DNA of 64,000 bases from Cyclobacteriaceae bacterium (lineage in GTDB: Bacteria > Bacteroidota > Bacteroidia > Cytophagales > Cyclobacteriaceae), in NCBI GenBank assembly GCA_013141055.1, contig JABFRS010000002.1, positions 496,001 to 560,000 of the forward strand, given 5' to 3'. How positions within the stretch are numbered: the first letter of the stretch is position 1; every line of letters begins with the position of its first letter. Positions 1 through 9,574 of the stretch are shown here, piece by piece. The notes under the pieces were generated by a model. The model had not been told where the DNA came from. It saw only the letters and a list, made by a program, of their open reading frames with translations, and did no database searches. Made by a program: the position numbers and the translations under genes.

Positions 1-2556
1 ATAACGTTGGTTTTTTCATTTATAGGGTTCAAGACACAAGAGATTGAAGTTAAAGATGCAAGCACTACTGCACTTGACATTGCTCTTGAAGAGCAAACAC
101 TTCTTGGACAGGAAGTGGTTGTGGCTGCTTCCCGTATGGAAGAGAGCATTCTGAAGTCTCCGGTTACTGTTGAGAAAATGGATATCCTTGGAATCCGCTC
201 AGCACCAACTCCAGACTTCTATGATGGTCTTGCCAATCTTAAAGGAGTTCAGGCAAATTCAGGAAGCTTAAACTTCACAGCCATTAACACACGTGGTTTT
301 GCTACTATCGCCAACGTACGTTTCGTACAGTGGGTGGATGGAATGGATACACAGGCTCCCCTTTTGAATTTCCCTACTGGTAACATCATTGGTATCGGAG
401 AACTTGATGCTGAAAGCGTTGAGTTGATTCCAGGAGCAGCATCGGCTCTCTATGGACCGAATGCATTCAACGGTATTATGGTTATGAAAAGCAAAAGCCC
501 GTTTGACTATCAGGGTTTAAGTGCTCAGGTAAAGTATGGTATCACGAACTCAACTGCTGCCGGAACCAATCCACTTGGAACTTACAGCGTTCGTTATGCA
601 AAAGCCTTCAATAACAAATTCGCTTTCAAGCTGAACGCATCTTTGCTTCAGGGAAAAGACTGGTTGGGTAATGATTACTCAACGGATCGCAATAATGCTG
701 ATTCAAAAACCAACCTTAGCGGAAACAGAGACTTTGACGGATTGAATCTTTACGGAGATGAAACCCGCATCAATGTTCCGGTTCCAAGCATTGGAACTAT
801 TACCCGTACCGGTTTCAGAGAACAAGACATTGTGGATGACCGCGAAGCCAAGAGCATCAAGTTTGATGGTGCCCTTCACTATCGTCCTACTGACAAGATT
901 GAAATCCTTTATAACTATCGCTACGGCGGTGGAAGCTCAATCTACCAGGGAGCTGAAAAATATGCTCTAAGAGATTTTACCCAGCAGTTCCACAAACTGG
1001 AAGTGAAGGGAGATAACTTTTTTGTAAGAGCTTATCAGACTGCAACAGACGCGGCTAAGTCATACAACCTCTCTGCATTGGGAGCTTATATGAATGAGTC
1101 TTACTCTGCATCTGCAACACAATGGGTTCCTGATTTCGTTTTGGCAATGCAGGGATATATTCCCGGAACTGCTGCTGGAAATCCTAATGCTGCAAGAGCT
1201 TATGCTGACCGCAACCGTCCTGAGCCAGGAACTGCTGCTTTCACTTCACTTGTAGATGCTGTTAAGGCTAACTACTTCCAGAAGACACCCACTAATAGCT
1301 ATACTGACAAGAACGGTGGCGTTCATGCAGTGGGCGGTGGTGCATCCTTCCAGGATAATTCAAAACTCAGACACGTAGAGGCGAACTACAAGTTCCTTAA
1401 TCAGATTCAATTTGCAGAAATTCAAGTGGGTGGTAACTTCAGACAGTACGATTTGTTCTCTAACGGAACGATCTTCAATGAAGGACCTGATGACGGTGTG
1501 AATTTCAATCGTATCATCATCAACGAGTATGGTATCTATACACAGATCGCGAAGACTTTTGCTGAAAAGCTGAAGCTGACCGGATCTATTCGTTACGATA
1601 AGAACGAGAATTTTGAAGGACGCGTTACGCCTCGCTTCTCTGCGGTTTATGAGTTGAATAAAGACAACAACATCCGTGCATCGTTCCAGACTGGTTTCAG
1701 AAATCCTGACACACAGGCTCAGTTTATCTTCTTCCCTTCTTCCGGCGGTACATTGCTTGGAAGCACTGAAAAGAATGCTGCGCGTTATGGCATCCACAAC
1801 GGTGGAGCATGGACACAAACTTCTTACAATGCATTCATAGCTTCCGGTGGAACACTTGATCCAACAACCGGAACTCCAGTAGGTGGCAATGCATCACTTC
1901 TGGCAACAGCTAATGTTAAATATGTACAGCCTGAAACACTTCAATCTGTTGAATTAGGTTACAAAGGTTTGATCGCTTCGAGCGTACTGGTTGACTTGAA
2001 TGGTTACTACACTCAGTACAGCAACTTCATTGGTGGACAAATTGTAGCAAGCAAAGCTGCAACTTCTCATCAGGGCAAGCAGATCAATGCAGGTTCATTG
2101 TTCTCTCCTTACACTAACTCTACTGAAGACGTTAAGTCAATGGGTGTTGGTCTAGGACTTTCTTACACTGTATACAAGACCTACGTATTGAACGGTAACT
2201 ATAACTGGTCAGATTTCACAGCAAACGAATCTGCAGAATTCAATGCAGGGTTTAATACACCGAAGAACAGAATGAGCGTGGGTATTGGTAACCGCAAGCT
2301 TGCCAAGAATCTTGGATTCAATGTCAACTTCCGTTATCAGGATGCATTCCAATGGCAATCATCTTATGGAAGATGGACTGTACCAGCGTATGGTGTAATC
2401 GATGCACAAGTAAATTACAAGGTGCCATCCATCAAGACGATGTTTAAGATTGGCGGAACAAACCTTGGAGGTGCTGACTACAGAACCAACTTAGGGTCAC
2501 CTTTCGTAGGTCAACAGTATTACATCTCATTAACGTTTGATGAATTCTTAAACTAA
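1..2556 (+). CDS. TonB-dependent receptor, 5' truncated by window edge
   Basis: Outer-membrane active-transport receptor that takes energy from TonB/ExbBD; the substrate cannot be told. The frame is open at base 1, so the signal peptide and most of a carboxypeptidase-regulatory-like domain lie outside the window; the TTG at base 7 is not a credible start. Roughly the first 40 residues are the tail of that domain. A plug domain follows (about 50-165) with the motif PGAASALYGPNAFNGIM, typical of receptors in this phylum. The rest is a long beta-barrel rich in aromatic and Asn/Gly turns, ending in an aromatic strand (YISLTFDEF). A lipoprotein gene follows after 28 bp and is probably the surface partner, as in SusC/SusD-like pairs, although that lipoprotein is not SusD-like. 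Confidence 0.93.
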   Translation: MTLVFSFIGFKTQEIEVKDASTTALDIALEEQTLLGQEVVVAASRMEESILKSPVTVEKMDILGIRSAPTPDFYDGLANLKGVQANSGSLNFTAINTRGFATIANVRFVQWVDGMDTQAPLLNFPTGNIIGIGELDAESVELIPGAASALYGPNAFNGIMVMKSKSPFDYQGLSAQVKYGITNSTAAGTNPLGTYSVRYAKAFNNKFAFKLNASLLQGKDWLGNDYSTDRNNADSKTNLSGNRDFDGLNLYGDETRINVPVPSIGTITRTGFREQDIVDDREAKSIKFDGALHYRPTDKIEILYNYRYGGGSSIYQGAEKYALRDFTQQFHKLEVKGDNFFVRAYQTATDAAKSYNLSALGAYMNESYSASATQWVPDFVLAMQGYIPGTAAGNPNAARAYADRNRPEPGTAAFTSLVDAVKANYFQKTPTNSYTDKNGGVHAVGGGASFQDNSKLRHVEANYKFLNQIQFAEIQVGGNFRQYDLFSNGTIFNEGPDDGVNFNRIIINEYGIYTQIAKTFAEKLKLTGSIRYDKNENFEGRVTPRFSAVYELNKDNNIRASFQTGFRNPDTQAQFIFFPSSGGTLLGSTEKNAARYGIHNGGAWTQTSYNAFIASGGTLDPTTGTPVGGNASLLATANVKYVQPETLQSVELGYKGLIASSVLVDLNGYYTQYSNFIGGQIVASKAATSHQGKQINAGSLFSPYTNSTEDVKSMGVGLGLSYTVYKTYVLNGNYNWSDFTANESAEFNAGFNTPKNRMSVGIGNRKLAKNLGFNVNFRYQDAFQWQSSYGRWTVPAYGVIDAQVNYKVPSIKTMFKIGGTNLGGADYRTNLGSPFVGQQYYISLTFDEFLN

Positions 2557-2584
2557 TCGTTGACGGATTAAAAACACAAAAGAC

Positions 2585-4249
2585 ATGAAAAAGAAAAATT
2601 ATATATACGTCGCTCTTGCCACCGCCCTCTTTGTTGGGTCGTGCAAGCAGGAATTAATTGTTAAGCAGGATCCAACAGTAACGGCACCGGCCACTCCTTC
2701 CAAAGGATCAGCTTCGTTCACCAAGTTTGTCGCTGTTGGTAACTCTTATGTTGCCGGCATGCAAGCCAGTGCGTTGTTCAATACAAGCCAGGAGAATTCT
2801 TTACCAAGAATTATGGCCAAGCAGTTTGAAAGCGTTGAGGGACCAGCAACTTTTAACCAACCTGACATCAATTCAGTAAACGGTTTTAATCCTATTAACT
2901 CAGTTCTTCCTGGATTGGTCCTCGGTCGTCTATTCTTATTTGATCCGGATGGCACAGGCCCTCGTAGTGCAGGTCCTGCAGCAGCAAAGACCCCTCAGGT
3001 AGTTGCTACCTGCCCTGCATCTGTGACAACACCTGCGGCACCGGCTCCTTTCAATACTGCAGATTTTCCTGCAGCATTTGCGGGATCAAAAACAACGCTT
3101 CAGAATTACGGAGTACCATTGATCTATCTGGCTCAGGCATTAACGGCAGCAACGAGTGGCCCACCACCGCCAGCTCCAAACCCTGCTTACAGCCCTTTCT
3201 TCAGTCGCTTCGCAGTAACTCCTAGCCCTGATGGTACTAATGGATCTTCCATATTAATTGATGCAAAAGCAGCTGCGGGAACTTTCTATCTTATCTGGCT
3301 GGGCTTTGACGATGTATTGTTATATGCAGCAACAGGAGCTGATGGTGTATCAGCAGGTACATATCCAATGACAGCAGCAGCTACTTTCCAGGGACAGTTC
3401 AATGCACTGATCAATGGACCTTCTGCACCTTCTGGATTAATGACCGGAACAACCTTCAAAGGTGTAGTTGGTAACATTCCTGACTTTACTACATTACCTT
3501 ATTTCTATACCGTAACCTGGAATAATATCACATTGGATGCTGCAACTGCAACTTCTCTTAATAGTAATCTTGCAGCTAATTACAATGGGTTTCTTGATGC
3601 TATGGTTACGAATACCATCATCACAGCCGCTGAGCGGGACAAACGCAGGTTGAATTTTGTTGCTGGAAAGAATGGTATTCTATTGAGTGATGATGTTGGC
3701 TTCTCAACCGGAGGTCTTACAGATCTTACTCCATACATGACAGGCCCTGCAGCTGGTCTTGTGCCATTTGCTCTAGCTCGCCAGGCAACTGCTACCGATC
3801 TTGTACCATTAGCAGCCGGTTCGTTTCTTGGAACATGCTTTGGCGGAAGTCCAACAGCTATTAACGGAGTAAGTTATCCTGTGCCTGACAAGTATATCTT
3901 AACTCCTGCTGAAACTGGTGCGATTCTTACAAGAACTGCAGAATTCAATGCATCCATCACTGCTGCTGTTGCGACCACCGGTGGTCGTTTGGTGATTGCA
4001 GATGTAAGAACTGCTTACAACAACTTTGTTGCGGCAAAAGCTTTCATTTCTGATAACGTGATGATCACTCCAAGCTTCGCTCCTCCTACAGGTGCATTCT
4101 CTGAAGATGGTCTTCATCCTAATTCAAGAGGATATGCATTCACTGCAAACATCTTCATCGATGCAATCAATGCAGGATTCGGAGCGGTGATACCAAAAGC
4201 AAGCCTTGCAGCTTACAGCGGCACAGCTCTTCCGGTTAGCCCACTTTAA
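2585..4249 (+). CDS. SGNH-hydrolase-like outer-membrane lipoprotein
   Basis: A lipoprotein of 554 residues. The signal peptide ends in a lipobox (VGSC, Cys20), so it is lipidated and probably surface exposed. Block I of SGNH hydrolases is recognisable as VAVGNSY (Ser54, with Asn where the usual GDS has Asp), and a C-terminal DGLHPNSRGY (Asp508/His511) matches block V. The middle is rich in Ala, Pro and Thr and longer than in ordinary GDSL esterases. It lies 28 bp behind the TonB receptor, so the pair may bind or hydrolyse an ester-linked compound and import it. The fold call rests on two motifs; activity is inferred. A strong hairpin terminator follows. Confidence 0.75.
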   Translation: MKKKNYIYVALATALFVGSCKQELIVKQDPTVTAPATPSKGSASFTKFVAVGNSYVAGMQASALFNTSQENSLPRIMAKQFESVEGPATFNQPDINSVNGFNPINSVLPGLVLGRLFLFDPDGTGPRSAGPAAAKTPQVVATCPASVTTPAAPAPFNTADFPAAFAGSKTTLQNYGVPLIYLAQALTAATSGPPPPAPNPAYSPFFSRFAVTPSPDGTNGSSILIDAKAAAGTFYLIWLGFDDVLLYAATGADGVSAGTYPMTAAATFQGQFNALINGPSAPSGLMTGTTFKGVVGNIPDFTTLPYFYTVTWNNITLDAATATSLNSNLAANYNGFLDAMVTNTIITAAERDKRRLNFVAGKNGILLSDDVGFSTGGLTDLTPYMTGPAAGLVPFALARQATATDLVPLAAGSFLGTCFGGSPTAINGVSYPVPDKYILTPAETGAILTRTAEFNASITAAVATTGGRLVIADVRTAYNNFVAAKAFISDNVMITPSFAPPTGAFSEDGLHPNSRGYAFTANIFIDAINAGFGAVIPKASLAAYSGTALPVSPL

Positions 4250-4270
4250 CAGATACTGTCTTAAACAAAA

Positions 4271-4295
4271 AAGCCATCCGAAACCCGGATGGCTT
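4271..4295. terminator. bidirectional intrinsic terminator
   Basis: A perfect 10-bp stem (4271-4280 with 4286-4295) with a 5-nt loop. It is preceded by a run of six A and followed by a run of T, so it works in both directions. It lies between the convergent lipoprotein gene and metF. Confidence 0.9.
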
Positions 4296-4313
4296 TTTTT
4301 ATTATCAACACAT

Positions 4314-5270
4314 TCAGAATAACTGCTTTGCTATTTTATAGATCGGGTCGGATTTGCCCATTGAGTAGTAATGCAATGTTGGTACGCCGAACTTCATCAG
4401 TTCCTTTGACTGCTGAACGGTCCACTCTATTCCTACCTGCTTCACCGCTGCATTATCCTTGCACTTATCCACTTCTTCTGATAATGCTTCCGGAAGGTCA
4501 ATATGGAAAATGGTAGGGAGAATATTTGATTGTGCTTTGGTAGTGATTGGCTTGATACCTGGAATGATCGGCACCATAATTCCAGCTTCACGGCATTTTT
4601 CAACAAAGTCAAAGTATTTCTTGTTATCAAAAAACATCTGGGTGACAATGTACTCTGCACCCATGTCTACTTTCATCTTAAGATACTTGAGATCCATTTT
4701 AAGGTTGGGTGCTGAAAAGTGTTTTTCGGGATAGCCAGCCACACCAATACAGAAGTTGGTAGGAGATGCATTCTCAAGGTCTTCATCCAGAAATTTCCCA
4801 CCATTCATATTGACGATCTGCCCTAATAAATCAGAAGCATATTTATGCCCATCGGGATTGGGAACAAACCGTGGTTCCGTTTTTATAGCATCTCCCTGCA
4901 AAGCAAGAACGTTATCGATCCCAAGGAATTGGAGGTCGATGAGAGCATTTTCTGTTTCTTCCCGTGTAAATCCACCACAGATTATGTGGGGCACTGTATC
5001 AACCTTATAGTGATTTTGAAGGGCAGCGCAAATACCAACAGTCCCCGGACGTTTACGGGTAGAACTCTTTTCCAACAGTCCTCCCTCCTTTTTTTTATAA
5101 ACGTATTCTTCGCGGTGATATGTAACATCAATGAATGGCGGTTTGAATTCCATTAAAGGATCCATGTTATCAAACAAGGTCTTGATGTTTTCACCTTTTA
5201 ACGGTGGAAGAATCTCGATGCTGAAGAGAGTCTTGCCGTTGGCCTTTTTTATATGATCTATGACTTTCAT
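4314..5270 (-). CDS. metF: Methylenetetrahydrofolate reductase
   Basis: Cytoplasmic FAD enzyme that reduces 5,10-methylene-THF to 5-methyl-THF, the methyl donor for MetH. The 318-residue length is normal for bacterial MetF. Family segments are clear: SIEILPPLKG near the N-terminus, FIDVTYHREE, HIICGGFTREETENALIDL, NVLALQGD and QMFFDNKKYFDFVEKCREAG. The ATG at 5270 starts the protein just ahead of the conserved core. It lies downstream of split metH on the same strand, but a small four-helix-bundle gene with flanking inverted repeats separates them. It probably belongs to the SAM-riboswitch-controlled methionine unit unless that element interrupts transcription. Confidence 0.95.
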   Translation of the reverse strand: MKVIDHIKKANGKTLFSIEILPPLKGENIKTLFDNMDPLMEFKPPFIDVTYHREEYVYKKKEGGLLEKSSTRKRPGTVGICAALQNHYKVDTVPHIICGGFTREETENALIDLQFLGIDNVLALQGDAIKTEPRFVPNPDGHKYASDLLGQIVNMNGGKFLDEDLENASPTNFCIGVAGYPEKHFSAPNLKMDLKYLKMKVDMGAEYIVTQMFFDNKKYFDFVEKCREAGIMVPIIPGIKPITTKAQSNILPTIFHIDLPEALSEEVDKCKDNAAVKQVGIEWTVQQSKELMKFGVPTLHYYSMGKSDPIYKIAKQLF

Positions 5271-5276
5271 TGGGGA

Positions 5277-5297
5277 ACGTGTAGAGGTGTTGACGTG
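5277..5297 (+). repeat. left arm of 21-bp inverted repeat flanking four-helix-bundle gene
   Basis: Perfect reverse complement of 5848-5868. It starts 7 bp upstream of the metF ATG. Part of the same phrase (ACGTGTAGA...) recurs immediately inside it at about 5297-5312, so the arm is itself made of short iterated units. Confidence 0.9.
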
Positions 5298-5321
5298 TAG
5301 ACGTGTAGAGGCTTGGAAGAA

Positions 5322-5702
5322 TTAAGAATGAGGTGACAGGTTACGATTGAGATGGCGAATCAGGCCTAAAGTCAGAGCTTTGACATGTTCTGACTTATCC
5401 TGAATTTCTTTTGCTTCTCCTTCCGACCAATAATTAACATCGACTGCAGCATAGCATATACTTTTGACTTCATTTGCGGATGTAAATGAATACTCTAAGA
5501 ATCTTTTGAAATCCTTTTGTGAACCTCGACCAAACCCCTCGGTGATATTGCTCATGATAGAAATTGAAGCTCTCCTAATCTGACTCTTCATATCAAAATC
5601 CCTCGTAAACGCTCCTTTATTTGAATAGGTATAAACCAATTTAACAAGCGCTCGTGCCTCTTGCCAACATATTAAATCTTCAAACCTTTGTACTTTACTC
5701 AT
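5322..5702 (-). CDS. Four helix bundle protein (23S rRNA intervening-sequence / Avd-like family)
   Basis: A 126-residue, basic, all-helical protein. Family hallmarks are the opening RFEDLICWQEARALVKLVY, the central FDMKSQIRRASISIMSNITEGFGRG and the segment FLEYSFTSANEVKSICYAA. Relatives are encoded in 23S rRNA intervening sequences (often mislabelled ribosomal protein S23) and include Avd of diversity-generating retroelements; they form pentameric rings that bind nucleic acid. No reverse transcriptase or variable repeat is nearby, so an Avd role is unsupported. It sits alone between inverted repeats and has no relation to methionine synthesis. Its function here is unknown. Confidence 0.88.
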   Translation of the reverse strand: MSKVQRFEDLICWQEARALVKLVYTYSNKGAFTRDFDMKSQIRRASISIMSNITEGFGRGSQKDFKRFLEYSFTSANEVKSICYAAVDVNYWSEGEAKEIQDKSEHVKALTLGLIRHLNRNLSPHS

Positions 5703-5847
5703 TCCTAGTTTCAGCTTTTCCGCTAAAATCTAAAAACAACAAATTCCTCTCAAATAAAATCACTCCCGAATACCTGACGACTTAACCAGCCACCCTTACG
5801 CTTTTACACGTCAACACTTCTACACATCAACACCCATTCCACTTTTC

Positions 5848-5868
5848 CACGTCAACACCTCTACACGT
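5848..5868 (-). repeat. right arm of 21-bp inverted repeat flanking four-helix-bundle gene
   Basis: Perfect reverse complement of 5277-5297, ending 6 bp before the metH stop codon. A diverged second copy lies just inside it at about 5805-5835 (ACACGTCAACACTTCTACAC). Confidence 0.9.
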
Positions 5869-5874
5869 CTACAC

Positions 5875-8562
5875 TTAACTATAAGAAAGATTTGGCGACA
5901 ACCATTTCTCCACTACTTCGAGGTCCATTTTCTTGCGACTTGCATATTCTTTCACCTGATCTTTTTCGATCTTACCCAAGCCAAAATAAACCGAATCAGG
6001 ATGTGAAAAGTAATAACCGCTAACGGCAGAAACAGGATACATGGCAAAAGACTCTGTTAACGTAATTCCTGCTTCCTTCTCTGCCTGGAGCAAATCGAAT
6101 ATCGTGCGCTTCTCTGTATGATCAGGACATGCAGGATAACCAGGCGCAGGACGAATTCCCTCATATTTTTCTTTTATCACATCTTCCATCGGCAGACTCT
6201 CATGCTTGGCATATCCCCAGAATTCCTTGCGGACTTTCTCATGCATTAGTTCAGCGAAAGCTTCTGCCAGGCGATCTGCCAATGACTTTACAAGAATCTC
6301 ATTGTAGTCATCCTGCTTTGCCTTGTACTCGGCAATCAATTTTTCAATGGTACCACCCGCTGTAACAGCAAACATCCCAATGTAATCCTTCTTACCTGAT
6401 GCTTTAGGGGCGACGAAATCCGACAGGCAAAAATTCGGAAGATTTGCCGCCTTTTTATTTTGCTGGCGAAGGAAATGTAACGTCGTCAGTTCTGATTTAA
6501 ATTCCTTGTCTTTATAGAGGGTAACATCGTCCGTATCTGTTGCCTGCGCCGGATAAAAGGCAATCACACCATTGCATTGTAATTTCCTGCCAGCAACGAT
6601 CTTGTCAAGCATGATCTGCGCATCATCATACAGTTTCCTGGCTTCTACCCCAACCTTATCATCTTTAAAAATATCCGGATAGCGACCAAAGAGCATCCAG
6701 GTCTGAAAGAACGGAGTCCAGTCAATATACTTTCTGATTTCCTCCAAAGGATAATTATTGAATGTCTTTCTACCAATGAAAATAGGTTCGGTTGGCTGGA
6801 AGGCATTCCAATCAATCTTCACTTTATTCCTGCGTGCTTCAATCAATGAAATATAATTCTTGTCCTGCTGGCGACTTGCATGATCCTTGCGAAGTTGATC
6901 ATACTCAGCTTTCATACGGGTCTTAAAGCTCTTTCTTGTGTCAGGATTGATAAATTCACTGGCAACCGGTACTGAACGGGATGCATCCAGAACATAGACT
7001 ACAGGCCCATCGTACACGGGATCAATCTTAACCGCAGTGTGTATTCTCGATGTTGTTGCTCCTCCAATCAATAAAGGAAGTGTTAATCCTTCACGCTGCA
7101 TTTCCTTGGCAACATGCACCATTTCATCCAAAGACGGAGTGATTAGTCCGCTCAACCCAACGATATCTACTTTCTCGCGCTTGGCTGCTTCAATGATCTT
7201 TTCTGTAGGAACCATAACACCCAGGTCTACTACATCATAATTATTACAGGAGAGCACGACCCCTACAATGTTCTTTCCAATATCATGAACGTCACCCTTT
7301 ACAGTGGCCATGAGTATCTTGGCGGCAGGTTTTCCAACCTGTCCGCTACGTATCTTTTCTTCTTCCAGATAAGGCGTGAGGTAAGCCACGGCTTTTTTCA
7401 TCACACGCGCACTCTTTACTACCTGTGGCAAGAACATCTTTCCAGCGCCAAACAAATCTCCGACAACATTCATTCCTACCATTAAAGGACCTTCGATCAC
7501 GTGCAATGGTTTTTCAAACTTATGCCGCACTTCTTCAATATCGGTATCAATGTGCTCAATGATTCCTCTTACAAGGGAATGTGTTATTCTTTCTTCCACG
7601 GTTCCCTGCCTCCACTCATCATCCTGCTCCTTCTTCTTGGCAGATCCTTTGACTGTCTCAGCAAATTCAAGCAAACGTTCTGTTGAATCTTCACGACGAT
7701 TTAAAAGTACGTCTTCAACACGTTCAAGAAGATCTTTTGGAATATCATCATACACCGCAAGCATGGATGGATTTACAATTCCCATGTCCATTCCATCCTT
7801 AATTGCATAATAAAGGAATACGGAATGCATGGCCTCGCGAACCAACTGATTTCCGCGGAAGCTGAATGAGACGTTACTTACACCACCGCTTACATGTGCG
7901 TGAGGGAGATTTTCCCTGATCCATCGGGTTGCTTTGAAGAAATCAAGAGCGTAGTTACGGTGTTCATCAATACCGGTTGCTACGGGGAAGATATTGGGAT
8001 CAAAGATTATATCCTGAGGGGGGAAATTTACCTTTTGGGTAAGGATATCATAGGCTCTTTTACAGATTTCAATTCGTCTTTGATAAGTATCTGCCTGGCC
8101 TTGTTCATCAAATGCCATGACAACAGACGCAGCACCGTAGCGCTTCACCAATTTCGCCTGACGGATAAACTCTTCCTCTCCTCCTTTTAAGCTGATGGAA
8201 TTAACAATACTTTTTCCCTGCAGACATTTAAGTCCTGCTTCAATGACATTCCACTTGGATGAATCGACCATTACTGGTATCCTTGATATCTCTGGTTCTG
8301 ATGCCATGAGATTCAGGAACTTAACCATGGCAAACTCAGAGTCGAGCATACCCTCGTCCATGTTCACATCAATGACCTGAGCACCACCACGCACCTGATC
8401 CAGCGCGACCGACAATGCCTCATCATACTTGTCTTCTTTGATGAGTTTCAGGAATTTTGCAGATCCTGTTACGTTTGTCCTTTCACCAATATTGATAAAA
8501 TTAGACGCAGGCGTAACCGTGACTGCTTCAAGTCCGCTAAGCTTTAAGAAATTATCAGGCAT
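5875..8562 (-). CDS. metH: Cobalamin-dependent methionine synthase, C-terminal subunit (pterin, B12 and reactivation domains)
   Basis: Second half of a split MetH, which moves methyl from 5-methyl-THF to B12 and on to homocysteine. In order: a pterin-binding domain (about 1-290, starting with [16 protein letters not shown]), a cap and B12-binding domain carrying DVHDIG (cobalt-ligand His426) and [13 protein letters not shown], then the reactivation domain near the C-terminus with [15 protein letters not shown]. The homocysteine/zinc domain is the upstream gene; the two overlap by 8 bp, which suggests translational coupling. It has its own ATG and full-length domains, so this is a genuine two-gene arrangement rather than a broken gene. 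Expression should follow the SAM riboswitch. Confidence 0.95.
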   Translation of the reverse strand: MPDNFLKLSGLEAVTVTPASNFINIGERTNVTGSAKFLKLIKEDKYDEALSVALDQVRGGAQVIDVNMDEGMLDSEFAMVKFLNLMASEPEISRIPVMVDSSKWNVIEAGLKCLQGKSIVNSISLKGGEEEFIRQAKLVKRYGAASVVMAFDEQGQADTYQRRIEICKRAYDILTQKVNFPPQDIIFDPNIFPVATGIDEHRNYALDFFKATRWIRENLPHAHVSGGVSNVSFSFRGNQLVREAMHSVFLYYAIKDGMDMGIVNPSMLAVYDDIPKDLLERVEDVLLNRREDSTERLLEFAETVKGSAKKKEQDDEWRQGTVEERITHSLVRGIIEHIDTDIEEVRHKFEKPLHVIEGPLMVGMNVVGDLFGAGKMFLPQVVKSARVMKKAVAYLTPYLEEEKIRSGQVGKPAAKILMATVKGDVHDIGKNIVGVVLSCNNYDVVDLGVMVPTEKIIEAAKREKVDIVGLSGLITPSLDEMVHVAKEMQREGLTLPLLIGGATTSRIHTAVKIDPVYDGPVVYVLDASRSVPVASEFINPDTRKSFKTRMKAEYDQLRKDHASRQQDKNYISLIEARRNKVKIDWNAFQPTEPIFIGRKTFNNYPLEEIRKYIDWTPFFQTWMLFGRYPDIFKDDKVGVEARKLYDDAQIMLDKIVAGRKLQCNGVIAFYPAQATDTDDVTLYKDKEFKSELTTLHFLRQQNKKAANLPNFCLSDFVAPKASGKKDYIGMFAVTAGGTIEKLIAEYKAKQDDYNEILVKSLADRLAEAFAELMHEKVRKEFWGYAKHESLPMEDVIKEKYEGIRPAPGYPACPDHTEKRTIFDLLQAEKEAGITLTESFAMYPVSAVSGYYFSHPDSVYFGLGKIEKDQVKEYASRKKMDLEVVEKWLSPNLSYS

Positions 8563-9553
8563 GAACTGCTACCTCCCTTGGTTTATACTTTGCAGCAAGC
8601 GTTGCAATTGCTTTAATATGATCTGGGGTTGTGCCACAGCATCCACCAAGAATATTCACTAATCCCTCTTTCAGGAATTCTTCAATCTGCTCACCCATTT
8701 CATCAGGACCTTCGTCATATTGTCCAAATTCATTTGGCAGACCAGCATTGGGATAAGCGCTCACAAAGAAAGGAGCATGCTCATTCAATACTTGAAGGTA
8801 AGGACGTAACTGTCTTGCTCCCAAGGCACAGTTAAGACCAACACTAAGCAATGGAACGTGAGAAACGGATATTAAAAAAGCCTCTGTTGTTTGTCCGGAA
8901 AGAGTTCTTCCACTCGCGTCTGTGATCGTTCCCGATACCATGATTGGAAGAGATTTCCCGAGTTCATCGAACAATTCCTGAATTCCGAAGAGCGCTGCTT
9001 TAGCATTCAGGGTATCGAAAATGGTTTCCACTAATATAAGATCCGCACCACCATCCATGAGACCTTTCACCTGCTCTTTGTAGGCAACTTTGAGTTGATC
9101 GAACGTCACTGCACGAAAGCCAGGATCATTCACATTTGGGGATAATGATAAAGTACGATTGGTGGGTCCAACGGCACCGGCTACAAAGCGCGGTTTGTGG
9201 GGTTCACGTTTGGTGAATTCATCAGCAACTTCTTTAGCGATTTTAGCCGATTGATAATTCAACTCATAGATAATGTGCTCCAGGTAGTAATCGGCCTGAG
9301 CAATGGTTGTTCCGCTGAAAGTATTGGTTTCGGCAATGTCAGCACCAGCAGCATAATACTGTGCGTGAATATCCTTTATGATATCAGGTCTTGTAATGGA
9401 TAAAAGATCATTATTGCCCTTAAGGGGATGCTTGTGATCCTTAAAGCGTTCGCCTCTAAAGTCCTCTTCCTCAAGCTTATGCCTTTGAATCATCGTACCC
9501 ATGGCCCCGTCCAGGATCATGATACGTTCCTTTAAGATGTCTTCAATTTTCAC
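8555..9553 (-). CDS. metH: Homocysteine S-methyltransferase subunit of split methionine synthase
   Basis: The N-terminal (homocysteine-activating) module of MetH as a separate 332-residue protein. Zinc ligands are visible as [10 protein letters not shown] (about Cys241) and [12 protein letters not shown] (about 303-304), and the N-terminus has the typical [11 protein letters not shown]. The start is a GTG at 9553, with GGAAAGA directly upstream. That same G lies in a hairpin that the riboswitch leader can form, so translation initiation is probably the regulated step. It overlaps the following metH gene by 8 bp. It would need that partner for a full catalytic cycle. Confidence 0.93.
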   Translation of the reverse strand: MKIEDILKERIMILDGAMGTMIQRHKLEEEDFRGERFKDHKHPLKGNNDLLSITRPDIIKDIHAQYYAAGADIAETNTFSGTTIAQADYYLEHIIYELNYQSAKIAKEVADEFTKREPHKPRFVAGAVGPTNRTLSLSPNVNDPGFRAVTFDQLKVAYKEQVKGLMDGGADLILVETIFDTLNAKAALFGIQELFDELGKSLPIMVSGTITDASGRTLSGQTTEAFLISVSHVPLLSVGLNCALGARQLRPYLQVLNEHAPFFVSAYPNAGLPNEFGQYDEGPDEMGEQIEEFLKEGLVNILGGCCGTTPDHIKAIATLAAKYKPREVAVHA

Positions 9554-9574
9554 TCTTTCCGTGGTTTAATCCAT

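Larger units (their letters stand above)
5277..5876. mobile_element. inverted-repeat-bracketed four-helix-bundle cassette in the metH-metF gap
   Basis: About 600 bp bounded by a 21-bp perfect inverted repeat, with extra degenerate copies of the same ACGTGTAGA/TGTTGACGT phrases at both ends (5297-5312 and about 5805-5835). The only gene inside is the four-helix-bundle ORF. The outer edges abut the metF start on one side and the metH stop on the other, as if the cassette had dropped precisely between them. No transposase is present. The layout recalls intervening sequences in 23S rRNA, which encode the same protein family between pairing arms. The assignment as a mobile element is inferred. Confidence 0.5.

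Noticed and set aside
5322..5702. Four-helix-bundle gene as Avd of a diversity-generating retroelement
   Set aside because: No reverse transcriptase, template repeat or variable repeat is visible nearby.
5322..5702. Ribosomal protein S23
   Set aside because: This is a well-known misannotation of the intervening-sequence four-helix-bundle family.
8555..8562. Frameshift or sequencing error breaking metH
   Set aside because: Each half has its own start and complete domains, the overlap is tidy (8 bp), and a two-gene MetH is known in this phylum.
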